From Comamonadaceae bacterium (lineage in GTDB: Bacteria > Pseudomonadota > Gammaproteobacteria > Burkholderiales > Burkholderiaceae_C), in the NCBI GenBank assembly GCA_947478935.1, contig CANJXV010000144.1, positions 1 through 6,677 of the forward strand: a DNA stretch of 6,677 nt. Direction: 5' to 3'. Shown here piece after piece: positions 1 through 6,607 of the stretch. The notes under the pieces were generated by a model. The model did no database searches and had not been told where the DNA came from. It saw nothing but the letters and a program-made list of their open reading frames with translations. The stretch's first letter is position 1; each line of letters begins with the position of its first letter. The position numbers were made by a program, and so were the translations under genes.

Positions 1-605
1 TCACCGGCAAGCACATGGATGGGCGTGAAGTAGCCCACAAAGGTAAAGCCAGTCCACAGACCCACGGCTAACCACAGCACTTGCTTGAGGGTCTTGCGCC
101 AGAGTTTGTCCCAGTTCCAAGGACCTTCGTCGCGGCGCATATGCGCAATGCGGTCGCCCTCGGTCTTGCGCTCTATCCACATAAAAATTTCGGTATAGAC
201 GGTTTGCGGGCAAGCGTAGCCACACCACAAACGCCCGGCGACGGCGGTGAACAAAAACAGCGAGAGGGCCGAGATGACCAACAAACCCGTCAGGTAAATA
301 AAGTCCTGCGGGTAGAGCACCAATTTGAAAATATAAAAACGCCGCGCCGCCAAGTCAAACAGCACCGCCTGACGCTCACCCCAGTGCAACCAAGGCAGGC
401 CATAAAACAGCCATTGCGTGATGAACACCGTCGCCCAGCGCAAACGGGCGAACCTGCCACTCACGCTGCGCGGGTAAATTTTCTGGTGCGCTTCGTACAA
501 AGACACCAACACCGGGCTGGCCCCCTCGGGTGGGCTGATCGGGCTAGTGTCTTTGGAGACGGCAATGGGAATAACGGTGCGCGCGGCGCTTTCGGGGGTC
601 TTCAA
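1..605 (-). CDS. ccoG: CcoG, cbb3 oxidase assembly protein / copper reductase (partial, N-terminal 201 residues)
   Basis: CcoG (FixG/RdxA family) is an inner-membrane iron-sulfur protein that, from family knowledge, reduces Cu(II) so copper can reach the CuB site of the oxidase. The fragment reads on with no stop from just after ccoP to the window edge. It shows the hallmark block YEAHQKIYPRSVSG (about residues 37-50), GERQAVLFDLAARRFYIF (76-93) and the conserved motif RLWCGYACPQTVY with Cys128 and Cys132, followed by IERKTEGDR. Hydrophobic segments lie near 57-72, 102-124 and 173-197. The ferredoxin-like cysteine clusters of the full protein (roughly 470 residues in the family) would lie beyond the left edge. 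The frame has no ATG between the ccoP stop and the conserved region, so I chose the first possible start, TTG at 605-603, which gives MKTPESAARTVIPIAV and resembles family N-termini. No Shine-Dalgarno precedes it. It lies 42 bases after ccoP and probably belongs to the same transcript. The product is certain; the start is not. Confidence 0.93.
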   Translation of the reverse strand, partial: MKTPESAARTVIPIAVSKDTSPISPPEGASPVLVSLYEAHQKIYPRSVSGRFARLRWATVFITQWLFYGLPWLHWGERQAVLFDLAARRFYIFKLVLYPQDFIYLTGLLVISALSLFLFTAVAGRLWCGYACPQTVYTEIFMWIERKTEGDRIAHMRRDEGPWNWDKLWRKTLKQVLWLAVGLWTGFTFVGYFTPIHVLAG

Positions 606-647
606 AGGGGTCGGCTCAAACGAAGAGAGGGCGCCATCGGCTGGCGC

Positions 648-1544
648 TTATTTATTGGAAAAACCCCAGACATAGCCGGTGAGCACATGAATTTGGGCTT
701 GGGTCAAGAGGCCTGACTGCGCTGGCATTTGGTTGATCTTGCCTTGGTTGACCATGGCCAAAATCGCGTTTTCGCCATAGCCGTGCAGCCAGGTGTTATC
801 GCTTAGATTGGGCGCGCCCAAAGCCTGGTTGCCTTTACCGTCGGCGCCGTGGCAGGCCGCACAGACGGTAAATTTGGATTTACCCAAAGCAGCGCGTAGC
901 GAGTCGTGCGGACTGCCCGACAGGCTGAGCACATAGTTGGCGACGTTCTTGGCCTCATCGGGCGTGCCCACCGCAGCGGCCATGGGCGGCATTTGGCCGA
1001 TGCGTCCCAGCGTGATGGTCTCTTTGATTTTGTCCGGGTTGCCACCGTGCAGCCAATCGCCATCGGTTAAGTTGGGAAAGCCTTTAGAGCCCCGTGCGTC
1101 CGAACCGTGGCACTGAGCGCAGTTGTTCATGAACAGCCGCTCGCCCACCACCTTGGCCTGCGGATCCCGCGAGAGCGCTTCGGGCGTCATCGCAGAAAAT
1201 TTGGCGTACAGCGGCGCCTCATCAGCCTCTGCTTGAGCGACCTCGGCGCGGTACTCGCCTAGCGAGGTCCAACCCAGTTGCCCCGCATGGCTACCCAATC
1301 CTGGATACAGCGCCAGATAGGCAAACCCAAATACCACGGAGATGACAAACATCCAAACCCACCAGCGCGGCAGCGGATTGTTCATTTCGCGCAAGTCCTC
1401 GTCCCAGACATGCCCCGTGCTGTCGTCGGACGACATAAGGTGCGTCTTACCGGTGACCCATAAAAGTACCAGGCAAGCCAGCATGCCGCCCAGGGTGATG
1501 ACGGAGATATAGACCGTCCAGAAGTTGCTAGTAAAGTCGCTCAT
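648..1544 (-). CDS. ccoP: CcoP, di-heme cytochrome c subunit III of cbb3 oxidase
   Basis: CcoP takes electrons from soluble cytochrome c on the periplasmic side and passes them towards CcoO and CcoN. The protein has 298 residues, a usual length. Two membrane helices stand near residues 8-31 and 61-80, separated by the FixP-type N-terminal signature HVWDEDLREMNNPLPRWW (45-62). Two cytochrome c domains follow. The first has heme motif CAQCH at 142-146 with the probable axial Met185 in GQMPPM. The second has CAACH at 228-232 with the probable axial Met273 in NQMPA. The start is well set by AGGAA at 1551-1555, six bases upstream of the ATG. It begins 30 bases after ccoQ and is followed by ccoG, as expected for the third gene set of a ccoNOQP operon. 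Nothing essential is missing. Confidence 0.98.
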   Translation of the reverse strand: MSDFTSNFWTVYISVITLGGMLACLVLLWVTGKTHLMSSDDSTGHVWDEDLREMNNPLPRWWVWMFVISVVFGFAYLALYPGLGSHAGQLGWTSLGEYRAEVAQAEADEAPLYAKFSAMTPEALSRDPQAKVVGERLFMNNCAQCHGSDARGSKGFPNLTDGDWLHGGNPDKIKETITLGRIGQMPPMAAAVGTPDEAKNVANYVLSLSGSPHDSLRAALGKSKFTVCAACHGADGKGNQALGAPNLSDNTWLHGYGENAILAMVNQGKINQMPAQSGLLTQAQIHVLTGYVWGFSNK

Positions 1545-1574
1545 ACATAGTTCCTGTGTGCGGTGTGGGCACGC

Positions 1575-1712
1575 TCAGTCCTGCTCAAAGGGTAGGCGCT
1601 CGGCTTGCGAAAAATCTTCGCTGCGCTTGGGAGAATAAGTCCACCAAATAATGCCAACAAAGACGGCAAAACTGGCCAGCGTTACCAACGTACGTAAGGT
1701 GTTGATGTCCAT
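1575..1712 (-). CDS. ccoQ: CcoQ, small membrane subunit IV of cbb3 oxidase
   Basis: A 45-residue reading frame fills the gap between ccoO and ccoP. Its N-terminus MDINTLRTLVTLASFAVFVG continues as IIWWTYSPKRSEDF and ends PFEQD. It has one membrane helix (about residues 7-25), then a tryptophan pair at the interface and a charged cytoplasmic tail, the pattern of CcoQ/FixQ proteins. From family knowledge CcoQ is a non-catalytic subunit that stabilises the complex or its association with CcoP; in some species it protects the oxidase or signals its state. An AGGG at 1724-1721, eight bases before the ATG, is a fair ribosome binding site. The gap to ccoO is only 16 bases, so translation may be coupled. 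Position and signature make the assignment firm despite the short length. Confidence 0.93.
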   Translation of the reverse strand: MDINTLRTLVTLASFAVFVGIIWWTYSPKRSEDFSQAERLPFEQD

Positions 1713-1728
1713 AGCTTGTACCCTGCCC

Positions 1729-2355
1729 TTACTTAAGCGCCAGGCCCAGCATTTGCAAATAAGCGATGGTGGCGTCTAGCTCGGTTTTGCCTTGCAAAGC
1801 CTCGGTGGCGCCGGCAATTTCTGCGTCGCTGTAAGGCACGCCTACGGTGCGCAGGGCACGCATATGCGCAGGCATGCTTTGCGCGTCCACGGGCGTTTTG
1901 GCCAGCCAGGGATAGGCGGGCATATTGGACTCAGGCACCAGGTCGCGCGGGTTATTCAGGTGAATGCTGTGCCACTCGTCGCTGTAACGACTGCCCACGC
2001 GCGCCAGATCAGGCCCGGTCCGCTTACTGCCCCACTGAAACGGGTGGTCATACACCGATTCCCCCGCCACCGAATAGTGGCCGTAGCGCAGCGTCTCGGC
2101 GCGCAAGGGGCGGATCATTTGCGAATGGCAGTTGTAGCAGCCTTCGCGTACGTAAATATCACGACCAGCCAACTGCAGCGCGGTATAGGGCTTGACCCCA
2201 GCCAGCGGCTCGGTAGTGGATTTCTGGAAGAACAGTGGCACGATTTCGACCATGCCGCCGGCCAGCAGCACGAGCAATATCAATACGATCATCAAGAAAT
2301 TATTGGTCTCGATCTTCTCGTGCGTGAAGCCGGTTGTATCTGTGGGGTTTGCCAT
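1729..2355 (-). CDS. ccoO: CcoO, mono-heme cytochrome c subunit II of cbb3 oxidase
   Basis: CcoO is the membrane-anchored cytochrome c that hands electrons to the heme b of CcoN. The 208-residue protein has one N-terminal membrane helix (about 20-43, containing LILLVLLAGGMVEIVPLF) and then a periplasmic domain. The heme c motif CYNCH lies at 73-77 in the family block YVREGCYNCHSQMIRPLRAE. The conserved stretches RYGHYSVAGE (90-99), WGSKRTGPDLARVG (108-121) and ESNMPAYPWL (142-151) are present; Met145 is the probable axial ligand. AAGGA at 2367-2363, seven bases before the ATG, supports the start. It follows ccoN after a 15-base gap and precedes ccoQ by 16 bases, which fits a single ccoNOQP transcript. 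No unusual features. Confidence 0.98.
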   Translation of the reverse strand: MANPTDTTGFTHEKIETNNFLMIVLILLVLLAGGMVEIVPLFFQKSTTEPLAGVKPYTALQLAGRDIYVREGCYNCHSQMIRPLRAETLRYGHYSVAGESVYDHPFQWGSKRTGPDLARVGSRYSDEWHSIHLNNPRDLVPESNMPAYPWLAKTPVDAQSMPAHMRALRTVGVPYSDAEIAGATEALQGKTELDATIAYLQMLGLALK

Positions 2356-2370
2356 ATCAGTTTCCTTTGC

Positions 2371-3807
2371 TCATGCGTGGGCTAGCATCGGCGGCACTTG
2401 CACCGAAACCGCATTTCCGGCAAACGCCGTTTTCAGGGTGTTCCACAGCATGATGAGCATGCCGCTCAGGTAGAGCAAGCCGCCGATGAGCCGCAAGACA
2501 TAAAACGGGTAAGTGGCCTTGACTGCTTCTACAAAGGTGTAGGTCAAAGTGCCATCAGGGTTGACTGCGCGCCACATCAGGCCTTGCATTACACCGGCAA
2601 TCCACATCGCCGCGATATAGATGACGATGCCGATGGTGGCTACCCAAAAATGCAGCTCGATCGCCGCGACGCTGTACATTTTTTTCTGACCAAATAGGCG
2701 CGGTATCAGGTAATACATACTGCCCATGGTGACCAGCCCCACCCAGCCTAGCGCGCCAGAGTGCACATGACCTACAGTCCAGTCGGTGTAGTGGCTGAGC
2801 GCGTTGACGGTTTTGATAGACATCATCGGGCCTTCAAAGGTGCTCATGCCGTAGAAGGACAAGGACACGATGAGGAACCGCAAAATCGGGTCGTCCCGCA
2901 GCTTATGCCAGGCACCGGACAAGGTCATCACGCCGTTGATCATGCCGCCCCAACTAGGCGCAAGCAAAATCAGCGAAAACACCATGCCCACCGATTGCGT
3001 CCAGTCGGGCAGCGCGGTGTAGTGCAGATGGTGCGGGCCAGCCCACATATAGGTGAAGATCAGCGCCCAAAAGTGGACGATAGAAAGCCGGTAGCTATAG
3101 ACAGGACGCTCGGCCTGTTTAGGGATGAAGTAATACATCATGCCCAGAAAACCAGCAGTCAGAAAAAAACCTACCGCGTTGTGGCCGTACCACCATTGGA
3201 TCATCGCGTCCTGCACGCCCGCGTAGGCGGAATAAGACTTCATCCAACCGGCGGGAATAGCCGCGCTATTGACCAAATGCAATATCGCCACGGCCAGAAT
3301 GAAGGCACCGAAAAACCAATTGGCCACGTAAATATGCTTGACCTTTCGCGTGCCTAAGGTACCAAAAAAAACTACCGCAAAACTGACCCAGACCAAGGTG
3401 ATGAGGATGTCAATCGGCCACTCGAGTTCGGCATATTCCTTGCCTTGGGTATAGCCTAGGGGCAGCGAAATAGCGGCCGCCACAATCACCGCCTGCCAGC
3501 CCCAAAAGGTGAAGGCCGCCAGCGTGTCCGAAAACAATCGCACCTGGCTGGTGCGCTGCACCACGTAATACGAAGAGGCAAACAAGCCGCAGCCGCCAAA
3601 CGCAAAAATCACCGCGTTGGTATGCAATGGCCGTAAGCGCCCGTAGCTGAGCCAGGGAATGCCGAAGTTCAGCTCAGGCCAAGCCAGTTGCGCGGCGATG
3701 ATGACGCCAACCAACATGCCCACCACGCCCCAGACTACGGTCATGATCGCAAACTGGCGTACGACGGTGTCGTTATAAGTTGCCGCCTGCTGGTTTGCAA
3801 ATGCCAT
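2371..3807 (-). CDS. ccoN: CcoN, catalytic heme-copper subunit I of cbb3 oxidase
   Basis: CcoN reduces oxygen to water at its heme b3-CuB site and pumps protons across the inner membrane. The 478-residue protein is rich in membrane helices (about twelve expected). Metal ligands, assigned by analogy with the structurally known Pseudomonas stutzeri enzyme (constant offset of two), are His62 in RPLHTNAVIF and His349 for low-spin heme b, His347 for heme b3 (TVGHVHS), and His209 (WWYGHNAVGF), His259 and His260 (MWAGPHH) for CuB. Tyr253, which is cross-linked to a CuB histidine in this oxidase class, is present, as is the conserved Glu325 in STFEGPMM. I chose ATG 3807 over TTG 3822 because AGAGAGG (3819-3813) sits five bases before the ATG and overlaps the upstream TTG codons. 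A perfect FNR box lies about 66 bases upstream, so ccoN probably heads its own oxygen-regulated transcript. Confidence 0.99.
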   Translation of the reverse strand: MAFANQQAATYNDTVVRQFAIMTVVWGVVGMLVGVIIAAQLAWPELNFGIPWLSYGRLRPLHTNAVIFAFGGCGLFASSYYVVQRTSQVRLFSDTLAAFTFWGWQAVIVAAAISLPLGYTQGKEYAELEWPIDILITLVWVSFAVVFFGTLGTRKVKHIYVANWFFGAFILAVAILHLVNSAAIPAGWMKSYSAYAGVQDAMIQWWYGHNAVGFFLTAGFLGMMYYFIPKQAERPVYSYRLSIVHFWALIFTYMWAGPHHLHYTALPDWTQSVGMVFSLILLAPSWGGMINGVMTLSGAWHKLRDDPILRFLIVSLSFYGMSTFEGPMMSIKTVNALSHYTDWTVGHVHSGALGWVGLVTMGSMYYLIPRLFGQKKMYSVAAIELHFWVATIGIVIYIAAMWIAGVMQGLMWRAVNPDGTLTYTFVEAVKATYPFYVLRLIGGLLYLSGMLIMLWNTLKTAFAGNAVSVQVPPMLAHA

Positions 3808-3838
3808 AAAAACCTCTCTCAATAGATGCGTTACGCAC

Positions 3839-3844
3839 AGTGTG
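3839..3844 (-). promoter_or_regulatory. possible -10 element of the ccoN promoter
   Basis: CACACT on the minus strand sits where the -10 hexamer should be if the FNR box at 3867-3880 is centred at -41.5. It matches TATAAT at only three of six positions, including the second A and the last T. The position, not the sequence quality, is the reason for listing it. Confidence 0.3.
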
Positions 3845-3866
3845 TGCTTGGGGATGGAAAAATGTT

Positions 3867-3880
3867 TTGATGCAAATCAA
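3867..3880 (-). promoter_or_regulatory. FNR/Anr-type box upstream of ccoNOQP
   Basis: The 14 bases TTGATGCAAATCAA match the FNR/Anr/FixK consensus TTGAT-N4-ATCAA at all ten defined positions. The centre is at 3873.5, about 66 bases before the ccoN ATG. If it acts as a class II activator site at -41.5, transcription would start near 3832, leaving a leader of about 25 bases that includes the Shine-Dalgarno. The -10 region at that spacing (CACACT, 3844-3839) is weak, which is normal for activator-dependent promoters. FNR control of ccoNOQP is well known in Proteobacteria. The site is seen; its use is inferred. Confidence 0.9.
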
Positions 3881-3912
3881 GTAGCGCGCAAACTGCGCTT
3901 GAGAAATCCGAA

Positions 3913-4056
3913 TTAAGTGGCGTCGTCATCCAATATGCGTGCGCCTTCGGACTCAATGTCGTCAAACTGGCCCCGGTCTATGGCCCACCACAAACCGCCC
4001 AGAATGAAAAACACCAGACTGACCGACAAGGGAATAAGCAAGTACAGAATGTCCAT
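3913..4056 (-). CDS. ccoS: CcoS, small cbb3 oxidase maturation protein
   Basis: CcoS/FixS is a small single-span membrane protein which, in Rhodobacter, is needed to obtain an oxidase with its heme b and copper cofactors in place. The 47-residue product starts MDILYLLIPLSVSLVFFILG, one membrane helix at about 3-24, and continues with the family signature GLWWAIDRGQFDDIESEGAR (21-40) before an acidic end ILDDDAT. The ATG lies seven bases after the ccoI stop codon. There is no Shine-Dalgarno in front (ACTTCCTGAAACCCCC), so translation probably depends on ribosomes finishing ccoI. An in-frame start further upstream, inside ccoI, would add about 39 residues unlike the family and is not accepted. 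It is followed by the 105-base regulatory gap before ccoN. Confidence 0.95.
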   Translation of the reverse strand: MDILYLLIPLSVSLVFFILGGLWWAIDRGQFDDIESEGARILDDDAT

Positions 4057-4063
4057 GGGGGTT

Positions 4064-6499
4064 TCAGGAAGTGGCGCCGGCCAACGCTTTGCCGTGAGAG
4101 ACAGGCCTAGCGCAATTTGCAGCAGGCTGTGCGGCCTGGGTCTGCAGCACAGACTTTGTGCCGCGAGGCGCACGCGCGGCTAATGGCCTCGCCAATCGGG
4201 CTGCATTGGCCACCACCAGCAATGAGCTGGTCGCCATGCCCAAACCGGCCAACCAGGCCGGCAGGTAACCGGCCACCGCTAAGGGCACGCAGGCCGCGTT
4301 GTAGAGCAAGGCCCAGAGCAGGTTTTGCCGCACCACGCGCATGGTTTTGCGCGCCAGTACCAGCGTATCGGTTATGGCGTCCAACGCCGAGCCCAACACG
4401 ACCAGGTCCGCTTGCGACTGCGCCAGCGATGAAGCCTTACCAAACGCAAAAGCCACATGTGCCCCGGCCAGGACCGGCGCATCGTTCATCCCGTCGCCGA
4501 CCATCGCCACCGTTGCGCCCTGGGCTTGGAGTTGGCGTAGCCGCGCCAGCTTGTCATCCGGGCTGCAACGGGCGTGGGCGCGGTCTGGCGTAATACCTAG
4601 TTGTGTCGCGGCCAGCGCTACCGGGGCGGGCGCATCGCCGGAAAAAAGATGCACTGCCAAGCCCAAGGCTTGCAAGTCTTGTACGCAGTGGCGGGCGTCC
4701 GGGCGCAACACTTCGCGCAATTGAAAGGTCGCCATCCAACCCTGATCGTCGGTCAACATTACGCTGCTGATATCGCTTTGCGCATCGGCCAAACCGCAAA
4801 AGGCCGCCGAACCCAGGCGCATCGGCTTAGGCGCCAGGCCAGATAGACCTTGGCCCGCAGTTTCTTGAACCTCCATGGCTTGCCAAACCCCAAGCTGTGC
4901 AGACGCCTGTGCAGCCTCGCATAAAGCGCGCGCTGCGGGGTGACGCGAATGGCTTGCCAACGCGGCGGCCATCCCCAGTGCCTCGTCGGCACTGAGGCCA
5001 GGTCGGCATTGCGTGCTATCCAATTGCTGCGCATCGCTACTGAGCGTGCCGGTTTTGTCGAACACCACTGTGTCTACCTTGGCCAAAGTTTCCAATGCCT
5101 GCAAGCGGCGCACCAGCACACCGCCCTTGGCCAGGCGCCCGGCGGCTGCCAGCATGGCAGCGGGCGTGGCCAGCGACAAGGCGCAGGGGCAGGTCACCAC
5201 CAGTACGGCCACCGCCAGCATCATGGCGTGGGCCGGGTCGCGCGGCCACCACCACAAGGCAGTGAGCGCAGCAGCCACCAACACACCGGTTAAAAAAGGT
5301 TTAGCCATGCGATCGGCCAGACGTGCCATGTACGGCTGCTCCGTGGCAGCGCTTTGCATCAGCGCCACGATGGCGGCAAAGCGCGTGTCCGTGCCCGCCT
5401 TATCCACGCGCACGCGCAAAGTGCCAGTCAGGTTGTGGCTACCCGCCAGCACGCTATCGCCGGGGCCGCGCGCCAGCGGGCGCGACTCGCCGGTGAGCAT
5501 GGCTTCATCCACAGCGCTGCTGCCTTGCAGCACCACACTATCGGCAGGAAACGTCTCGCCCGCATAGACCCGCAGCACATCACCCACGCGCACCCGGCGC
5601 GCGGCGATGCGCTCGGCGCTGCCATCTGCGTCTAAGCGCTCCGCGCTATCGGGCAAGCGGTTAAACACGGCGTCTAGCGCCCCGGCGGTGCGCTCGCGCA
5701 AGCGCAGTTCCAGCCAGCGGCCACTCAGCAAGAAAAACACAAACATGGTGAGCGAGTCGAAATACACCTCGCGTCCGAAGGGGCCAGCAGGCTCAAAGGT
5801 GCCGGCACTGCTGACGGCGAAGGTCACGGCGATGCCCAAGGCCACCGGCAAGTCCATGCCGATACGCCGTCCTAACAGATCGCGCCAGGCGCTGGAAAAA
5901 AACGGCCCGCATGAAAACAGCAGCACCGGCAAACTTAGCACCCAAGATGCCCAGCGCAGCAACTGCTCCATCTCGCGGCTCAGGTCGCCAGGCGCAGCGG
6001 TGTAAGCCGGGTAGGCGTACATCATCACCTGCATCATGCACAGCCCGGCTACCAGCCAGCGCCACAGCGCGGCGCGCAGCGCTTTGCGACGCGCATCGAT
6101 GGCGAATGCATCGTTAGCGGGCAATAGTGCATAGCCCTGGGACTGCGCCTGGCCCATCCATTGCGCGGGCAGCACGCGCGCGCTATCCCAGATCACGCTG
6201 GCGCGCTGAGAGGCTGAGTTGACGCGCGCGCTGCGCACGCCGGGCACTTGGCGCAAGAGGTGTTCCACCGTCATGGCACAAGCAGCGCAGTGCATGCCTT
6301 GCACCACTAACTGCGACTCCCATACGCCTTGGCAGCCCGCCACCTCTTTGGAGAAGGCTGGCCATTCCTGGGGGTCGTTCAATGCGGCTAAGGCTGAAGC
6401 GCTAGCCCTTGGGGCCTCAAAAGCGAGCGGGCTAGCGGGGGTGTCGGCGACCAAAGAGCGGGGCGCAAACAAAGGAACGTGGCAAGCCGCATTTGACAT
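4064..6499 (-). CDS. ccoI: CcoI, copper-transporting P1B-type ATPase for cbb3 oxidase assembly
   Basis: CcoI (FixI, CopA2-like) exports Cu(I) across the inner membrane to supply the CuB centre of CcoN. The 811-residue protein has one heavy-metal-binding domain with GMHCAAC at 68-74. Two pairs of helices (about 146-165, 180-198, 216-234, 246-264) come before the actuator domain with TGES at 336-339. The membrane copper site CPC is at 437-439. The phosphorylation motif DKTGT follows at 481-485 (Asp481), the P1B His-Pro pair at 520-521, and the hinge GDGMNDAP at 668-675. The last helices carry Tyr733-Asn734 and Met755 with Ser758-Ser759, the Cu(I) P1B-1 pattern. A polar tail of about 40 residues follows. 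I chose ATG 6499; the longer TTG start at 6547 lies inside an FNR-like box. The Shine-Dalgarno is weak. Its place directly before ccoS and ccoNOQP makes CcoI more likely than a general copper-resistance CopA. Confidence 0.96.
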   Translation of the reverse strand: MSNAACHVPLFAPRSLVADTPASPLAFEAPRASASALAALNDPQEWPAFSKEVAGCQGVWESQLVVQGMHCAACAMTVEHLLRQVPGVRSARVNSASQRASVIWDSARVLPAQWMGQAQSQGYALLPANDAFAIDARRKALRAALWRWLVAGLCMMQVMMYAYPAYTAAPGDLSREMEQLLRWASWVLSLPVLLFSCGPFFSSAWRDLLGRRIGMDLPVALGIAVTFAVSSAGTFEPAGPFGREVYFDSLTMFVFFLLSGRWLELRLRERTAGALDAVFNRLPDSAERLDADGSAERIAARRVRVGDVLRVYAGETFPADSVVLQGSSAVDEAMLTGESRPLARGPGDSVLAGSHNLTGTLRVRVDKAGTDTRFAAIVALMQSAATEQPYMARLADRMAKPFLTGVLVAAALTALWWWPRDPAHAMMLAVAVLVVTCPCALSLATPAAMLAAAGRLAKGGVLVRRLQALETLAKVDTVVFDKTGTLSSDAQQLDSTQCRPGLSADEALGMAAALASHSRHPAARALCEAAQASAQLGVWQAMEVQETAGQGLSGLAPKPMRLGSAAFCGLADAQSDISSVMLTDDQGWMATFQLREVLRPDARHCVQDLQALGLAVHLFSGDAPAPVALAATQLGITPDRAHARCSPDDKLARLRQLQAQGATVAMVGDGMNDAPVLAGAHVAFAFGKASSLAQSQADLVVLGSALDAITDTLVLARKTMRVVRQNLLWALLYNAACVPLAVAGYLPAWLAGLGMATSSLLVVANAARLARPLAARAPRGTKSVLQTQAAQPAANCARPVSHGKALAGATS

Positions 6500-6533
6500 G
6501 GGAGGCAGTCTGCCGCGCCTCACGCCAAGCGTA

Positions 6534-6547
6534 TTGATCCATGTCAA
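6534..6547. promoter_or_regulatory. FNR/Anr-like box between ccoI and usp
   Basis: TTGATCCATGTCAA matches TTGAT-N4-ATCAA at nine of ten defined positions (G instead of A in the right half). It lies in the 108-base gap between the divergent genes ccoI and usp. Its centre at 6540.5 predicts a class II start near 6582 for usp, with TAGGCT at 6569-6574 as a fitting -10. In the ccoI direction the same geometry would put the start at the ATG itself with no recognisable -10, so usp is the better-supported target. The box also contains TTGACA read on the minus strand. Confidence 0.72.
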
Positions 6548-6568
6548 GTGGACGCTGGTTCAGAGGGA

Positions 6569-6574
6569 TAGGCT
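6569..6574 (+). promoter_or_regulatory. possible -10 element of the usp promoter
   Basis: TAGGCT keeps the most conserved -10 positions (T, A and the final T). It lies 28 bases downstream of the centre of the FNR-like box, within one base of the spacing expected for a class II FNR promoter. The resulting leader to the usp ATG would be about 26 bases. Inferred from position. Confidence 0.45.
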
Positions 6575-6607
6575 TAGCCCATTGCACCGATTTCACAAGG
6601 AAAAATT

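Noticed and set aside
81..716. 211-codon open frame on the plus strand opposite ccoG and the end of ccoP
   Set aside because: It lies antisense to clearly conserved protein sequence, its translation is low-complexity and rich in Arg, Gln and His, and it has no convincing ribosome binding site. It is a by-product of GC-rich codon use.
1792..2385. 197-codon open frame on the plus strand opposite ccoO
   Set aside because: Antisense to CcoO with its intact heme motif; the translation has no recognisable domain.
2761..3357. 198-codon open frame on the plus strand opposite ccoN
   Set aside because: Antisense to the most conserved part of CcoN, including its metal ligands; the translation is His- and Gln-rich with no domain.
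3808..3822. TTG start at 3822 giving CcoN five more residues (MREVF)
   Set aside because: These codons overlap the Shine-Dalgarno for ATG 3807, which has ideal spacing and gives the usual CcoN N-terminus.
3883..3899. Hairpin AGCGC...GCGCT between ccoS and ccoN as a terminator
   Set aside because: The stem is only five or six pairs and no T-run follows directly on the minus strand. It may be chance, so I do not call a terminator, although partial attenuation after ccoS cannot be ruled out.
5013..5567. 184-codon plus-strand frame, and several others opposite ccoI
   Set aside because: All lie inside the continuous ccoI coding region with intact ATPase motifs; Ser/Ala/Arg-rich translations without domains.
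6500..6547. TTG start at 6547 giving CcoI sixteen more residues
   Set aside because: It lies within the FNR-like box, has no ribosome binding site, and the added residues do not resemble the family.
6537..6547. Sigma70 promoter for ccoI using TTGACA at 6547-6542 as -35
   Set aside because: The -35 is perfect, but the hexamers 16-18 bases downstream (GCGTGA, CGTGAG, GTGAGG) are poor -10 elements, so it is kept only as part of a finding.
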